A DNA stretch of 38,149 nucleotides. Source: Halorubrum lipolyticum DSM 21995 (GTDB lineage: Archaea > Halobacteriota > Halobacteria > Halobacteriales > Haloferacaceae). Below are positions 35,082 through 38,149 of the stretch, piece after piece. A model generated the notes under the pieces. That model was not told the origin of the DNA and ran no database searches. It saw only the letters and a list, made by a program, of their open reading frames with translations. The position numbers were made by a program, and so were the translations under genes. The stretch is taken from positions 204,237-242,385 of the forward strand of contig NZ_AOJG01000028.1 of the NCBI RefSeq assembly GCF_000337375.1, in the 5' to 3' direction. Every line of letters begins with the position of its first letter. Position 1 is the stretch's first letter.

Positions 35082-36266
35082 ATGAACGTCTCACGGCTGG
35101 TCGTCGCGTCGCTCGTCGTCGTGATGCTCGTGTCGCTCCCGGTCGCTCCCGCGGCCGCACAGGACGGCGGAGGAGACGCGGGGGCGTCGGACGAAGGCGG
35201 TATCGAGGGACAGATCGAGGGCTTCGTCGAGGGGCTCGGACTGGCCGGCGCCGTGGCCGTGCTCGTCGCCGGTGCCGTCATCCTGACCGTCTGCGCCGAG
35301 AAGCTGATAAGCTACCTCACACGGGCGGCGCTGGGGTTGCGGGTCTCGCTGTTCACCCTCGCGATCCTCTTTACTGGGATCGAGTTCGACGACACGATCC
35401 TCGCGCTCGTGTTGTCCGCGGGCGACCTCGAGGGGGCCGCGCTCGGGACGGCGCTCGGCACCGGGCTGGCGATCGTCGGCGTCACGCTGGCGCTCGCCGC
35501 GATCATCAGGCCCTTCCCGGTCGATCTCCCGGCCGACTACGTCGTGCTCTTCGCGCTGGGACCGATACTGCTGATCCCGTTCGTGCTCGCGGGGACCCTG
35601 ACGACCGTTCACGGGCTGGTGCTTCTCGGCTTCTTCCTCCTGACGTTCGGGTACATCATCGCCCGCGAGCGGCAGCGCGACACGCCGGTGTTTCGCGACA
35701 CCGAGCTCGGCGAGACGCTCCGGTCCGACGGCGGAGTCGCCGCGCCGCAGTCGCTCTCGGAGATCCCGGAGGACCGGCTCATCGGGGGCCGGTCGGCGTC
35801 CGGGTGGCCGTGGATGGCGCTCGCGGTCCTCGCGCTTGCCGGGATCGTGTTCGCGTCGATGCTGCTCGAGGCCGGCTCGGAGGTCGTCATGGAGGGGTTC
35901 GGCCTCGAACAGACCGTCTTCGGCGCAACCGTGCTGACGGTGATCCTCACGTTCGAGGACATCATGCTCACGATCGAGCCGGTGCGTCGGGGGGTCCCCG
36001 AGATCGGGGTCGGAAACGTCATCGGGAGCGTTCTCTTCTCGGTGACGGGCAACGTCGGCGTCATCATGCTACTCAGCGACCTCGAGATATCCCGGTCGGT
36101 GCTGACGTTCCACCTCCCGTCGGTGATCATCGTCACGACGCTTGCGGCGTACTTCCTCTATTCGGGCGAACTCAAGCGCTGGCACGGGTTCCTTCTCGGC
36201 GGGCTCTACGTCGTCTACTGGGTGGCCGCGATCCTCGTCTTCGGCGGCGTTCCGATCGGTGGCTGA
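35082..36266 (+). CDS. Sodium/calcium exchanger-like membrane protein
   Basis: 394 aa. An N-terminal Sec-type signal (NVSRLVVASLVVVMLVSLPVAPAAAQ, residues 2-27) and an acidic Gly-rich segment precede about ten membrane helices. Two internally repeated alpha-type motifs can be seen. One is IEFDDTILALVLSAGDLEGAALGTALG in the first half; the other is LTFEDIMLTIEPVRRGVPEIGVGNVIGSVLFS in the second half, each with an acidic residue in a helix, matching the Na+/Ca2+ exchanger fold. A central loop of about 50 residues (195-240) separates the halves. The usual GTSLPE of the exchangers is changed to LTFEDI, so ion specificity is uncertain. ATG 35082 is chosen over a GTG 12 bases upstream by the signal peptide. 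Confidence 0.8.
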   Translation: MNVSRLVVASLVVVMLVSLPVAPAAAQDGGGDAGASDEGGIEGQIEGFVEGLGLAGAVAVLVAGAVILTVCAEKLISYLTRAALGLRVSLFTLAILFTGIEFDDTILALVLSAGDLEGAALGTALGTGLAIVGVTLALAAIIRPFPVDLPADYVVLFALGPILLIPFVLAGTLTTVHGLVLLGFFLLTFGYIIARERQRDTPVFRDTELGETLRSDGGVAAPQSLSEIPEDRLIGGRSASGWPWMALAVLALAGIVFASMLLEAGSEVVMEGFGLEQTVFGATVLTVILTFEDIMLTIEPVRRGVPEIGVGNVIGSVLFSVTGNVGVIMLLSDLEISRSVLTFHLPSVIIVTTLAAYFLYSGELKRWHGFLLGGLYVVYWVAAILVFGGVPIGG

Positions 36267-36349
36267 TCGACGGCGTTCCGAGCGGTGGTTGATCGACGGC
36301 GTTCCGATCGGCGGTCGGTCGGCGGCGTTCCGATCGGTCCCGCGACGCG
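36246..36349 (+). repeat. Tandem repeat, four 26-base units
   Basis: Units at 36246-36271, 36272-36297, 36298-36323 and 36324-36349 share GGCGTTCCGATCGG with divergent tails. The first unit includes the last codons and stop of the exchanger gene, so the array grew from its 3' end. It lies between that gene and the HTH fusion. Confidence 0.85.
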
Positions 36350-36385
36350 CCGGCGGGAGGGTCGCCTGCCGGTCGCCGAGGCGAG

Positions 36386-36395
36386 CATTTTTACC
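36386..36395 (+). promoter_or_regulatory. TATA-like element of the HTH-binding protein gene
   Basis: CATTTTTACC lies 24-33 bases before the ATG at 36419, implying a leaderless transcript. Confidence 0.5.
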
Positions 36396-36418
36396 TCGGT
36401 TCGACTCATACGTGAACG

Positions 36419-37726
36419 ATGGACACGGTTGAACACTGGGTACTCGACGACGACGACCGCGTGCTCGTCGAGCGGTTGGCGGCCGGGCTCGGCCGCGACG
36501 CGGCGCGGGTGCTCGCGTACCTCCTCTTGCGCCGCGATCACGAGCGGATCGACCGGTCGCGGGCGACGTCGATGGCGATCCGCATCGGGACGGGACTGAA
36601 CGGGAAGGCCGTCGACGACGCGGTCTCGAAGCTCGAAGCGCGGGACCTGATCGAGCGAGCCGTCGTCGAGTCGTCCGGGGGCGGACGACCGCCGAACGCG
36701 TGGCGCCCGGCACGGGACCACCGCGAGACCCTCGACCGCGTGTACCACACCCATTCGATCGCCCTCCTCGAACGGGCGGCCGCGGTCGCGGACGCCGATC
36801 GGGAGCCGGCAGCGGGGGCAGAGCCGCTCAACGAACCGGGAGACGAGTCCGCACCCGAGCGCAGAGCCGAGGTCGTCGTCGCGCTCAACTGGCGGCCGAA
36901 CGCGCTCCATCTCCCGCTGTACGCCGCCGTCGACGAGGGGGCGTACGAGCGACGAGGGCTCGACGTGAGCGTCACCAACCACCGCGGCTCGCACCAGGCG
37001 CTCGAAGCGGTACTCGACGGGAGCGCGGACGTCGGGCTCGTCGGGGCGGGGTCGGTCGTCCGGGCGCTGGCCGCGGATCGCCCGGTCGTCCCGCTCGCCG
37101 TACTCCACCAGCGGACCGCGACGGTGCTGTACGCGATCCGCGACCGCTTCGGCGAGCCGTTCGAGAGTGTGAACCAGCTGCGCGGGCGGCGGATCCTCAC
37201 GACGACGGGGTCCGAGACGTGTCTGCTTGCGAGACTGTTCCTCTCTCAGACCGACCTGCTCAGCGAGGTAGAGCTCGTCGACGCCGACGGCGAGGAGCGC
37301 GACGCGCTGATCGCCGGCGACGCCGACGTGGCGACGGGATCGTTCGCTGATCCGCTCGAACTGGAGACGGACGGCCGGACGGTCGACGTCCTCTCGATCG
37401 GCGACCACTTCCCGATCTACGGGCTCACGCTCGTGGGCTCGGCGGCCGCGTTCGAGCGGGGAGGCGAGCCCTGGCGGCGGTTCCTCGCGGGGACCGCGTC
37501 GGGCTGGGCGACGGCGCGGACCGATCCCGTCTCGGGGGCCGCGGCGGTGGCCGCGGAGACTGACGAGCCCGCGGGCGCCGTGAGCGAGCGCTTCGCGCGG
37601 GCGGTCGAGTCGTTCGGGGCGCGGGACGTGGTGCGGGACGAGGGGTGGGGGTGGCACGGGCCGGCGAGGTGGGACCGGATGGAGGCCGCGCTGGAGCAGG
37701 GAGATCTGCTCGGTGAGGCCCCGTGA
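36419..37726 (+). CDS. HTH domain fused to NMT1/THI5-like ABC substrate-binding domain
   Basis: 435 aa, no signal peptide or membrane segment, so it stays in the cytoplasm. Residues about 15-100 form a winged helix (LGRDAARVLAYLLLRRDHERIDRS, LNGKAVDDAVSKLEARDLIERAV, then the wing SSGGGRPPNAWRP), similar to archaeal GntR/MarR/TrmB-type wHTHs. After an acidic linker (about 120-150) comes a complete periplasmic-binding-protein domain (NWRPNALHLPLYAAVDEGAYERRGLDV, GSADVGLVGAGSVVRALAADRP, VNQLRGRRILTTTGSE, and a C-terminal helix set). The stop overlaps the GTG start of an ABC ATPase. It therefore looks like a regulator that senses the transported ligand (nitrate, sulfonate, bicarbonate or pyrimidine-like class) and controls its operon. 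Confidence 0.88.
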   Translation: MDTVEHWVLDDDDRVLVERLAAGLGRDAARVLAYLLLRRDHERIDRSRATSMAIRIGTGLNGKAVDDAVSKLEARDLIERAVVESSGGGRPPNAWRPARDHRETLDRVYHTHSIALLERAAAVADADREPAAGAEPLNEPGDESAPERRAEVVVALNWRPNALHLPLYAAVDEGAYERRGLDVSVTNHRGSHQALEAVLDGSADVGLVGAGSVVRALAADRPVVPLAVLHQRTATVLYAIRDRFGEPFESVNQLRGRRILTTTGSETCLLARLFLSQTDLLSEVELVDADGEERDALIAGDADVATGSFADPLELETDGRTVDVLSIGDHFPIYGLTLVGSAAAFERGGEPWRRFLAGTASGWATARTDPVSGAAAVAAETDEPAGAVSERFARAVESFGARDVVRDEGWGWHGPARWDRMEAALEQGDLLGEAP

Positions 37727-38125
37727 TCGAAATCGACGGCGTGACCGTCGCGTTCGACGACGTTCGGGCGGTCGAGGACGTCGATCTGACGGTCGAAGAC
37801 GGGGAGTTCCTCACGGTGGTCGGCCCGTCCGGCTGCGGAAAGACCACGCTGTTGCGAACCGTCGGCGGGCTCCAGGAGCCGACCGCGGGCCGCGTCCGCG
37901 TGAACGGACGGACCACGGACGCGGCGCGGACGAACGCGGAGCTCGGGTACGTGTTCCAACAGTACACGCTGCTGCCGTGGAAGTCGGCCGTGGAGAACGT
38001 CGCCTTCCTCCGAGAGATGGCCGGAAAGCCGCCCGACAGGGAGGGGGCGAGACGGCTCCTGCGCGAGGTCGGCCTGGAGGAGTTCGAAGACGCTCGCCCG
38101 GAGACGCTCTCGGGAGGGATGAAAC
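37723..38125 (+). CDS. ABC transporter ATPase, SsuB/TauB type (3'-partial)
   Basis: 134 residues of an ATPase of the nitrate/sulfonate/taurine group: Walker A GPSGCGKTT (about residues 34-42), Q-loop YVFQQYTLLPW, and the signature LSGGMK at the break. The GTG start overlaps the fusion gene (GTGA). Genomic sequence ends near 38125; the continuation (PVSYTHL) is adapter translation. Its permease partner should lie beyond the contig end. Confidence 0.9.
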
Positions 38126-38149
38126 CTGTCTCTTATACACATCTCTGAG
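38126..38149 (+). other. Tn5/Nextera mosaic-end adapter (sequencing artefact)
   Basis: CTGTCTCTTATACACATCT (38126-38144) is exactly the 19-base mosaic end used in Nextera libraries, and the last 5 bases (CTGAG) match the adapter continuation CCGAG with one mismatch. It interrupts the ABC ATPase after LSGGMK. It is not host sequence. Confidence 0.97.

Noticed and set aside
38126-38149. Possible natural Tn5/IS50 end
   Set aside because: The match is exactly the engineered 19-base mosaic end followed by library adapter bases at a contig end, which is a sequencing artefact.

Overview
The window comes from a halophilic archaeon (Halobacteria). The evidence is high GC with strong G/C at third codon positions, very acidic proteins, twin-arginine signal peptides on the exported proteins, TATA boxes about 25-30 bases before start codons with almost no leader, and AT-rich intergenic islands holding decayed insertion sequences. 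The right end is an assembly end: the last 24 bases are a Tn5/Nextera sequencing adapter, not genome.

Layout. 1-3.1 kb: the end of an oligopeptide/dipeptide-type ABC importer operon (5'-truncated permease, two ATPases). 3.2-6.1 kb: a small membrane protein, a remnant of an epimerase-like gene, an aldo/keto reductase and an extended SDR. 6.2-8.7 kb: a Tat-exported GH81 endo-beta-1,3-glucanase. 8.7-10.0 kb: an AT-rich stretch with a decayed IS6-like transposase. 10.0-15.0 kb: a universal stress protein, then thiolase + DUF35 partner, a gamma-carbonic-anhydrase-like hexapeptide protein and an AMP-forming acyl-CoA synthetase. 15.2-19.4 kb: an amidohydrolase/DUF59 pair, an SDR and a tungsten-type aldehyde:ferredoxin oxidoreductase. 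19.6-26.6 kb: a ribose-type ABC importer (binding protein, double ATPase, permease), an SDR, a divergent beta-keto acid cleavage enzyme (BKACE) and an IclR regulator. 26.6-35.1 kb: a patchwork of two more transposase remnants, a REC-PAS-GAF histidine kinase, a membrane-anchored serine hydrolase, a TnpB-only IS200/IS605-type element with intact catalytic residues, a membrane protein whose end is supplied by that element, and a small zinc-ribbon protein. 35.1-38.1 kb: a Na+/Ca2+-exchanger-like protein, a cytoplasmic HTH-(NMT1/THI5 binding protein) fusion and a truncated ABC ATPase.

How the parts may work together. The 10.6-26.6 kb block looks like a catabolic island. A carbohydrate-type importer brings in a substrate, SDRs and the aldehyde oxidoreductase oxidise it, BKACE splits a beta-keto acid with acetyl-CoA to give acetoacetate, and the acyl-CoA synthetase and thiolase could return acetoacetate to acetyl-CoA; the IclR protein would control it. 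The enzyme families are read from the sequence; the pathway and substrate are inference. The most unusual items are the HTH-binding-protein fusion, the amidohydrolase/DUF59 pair with an altered metal site, the gamma-carbonic-anhydrase homologue with one zinc ligand changed, and the TnpB element with a readable guide position.
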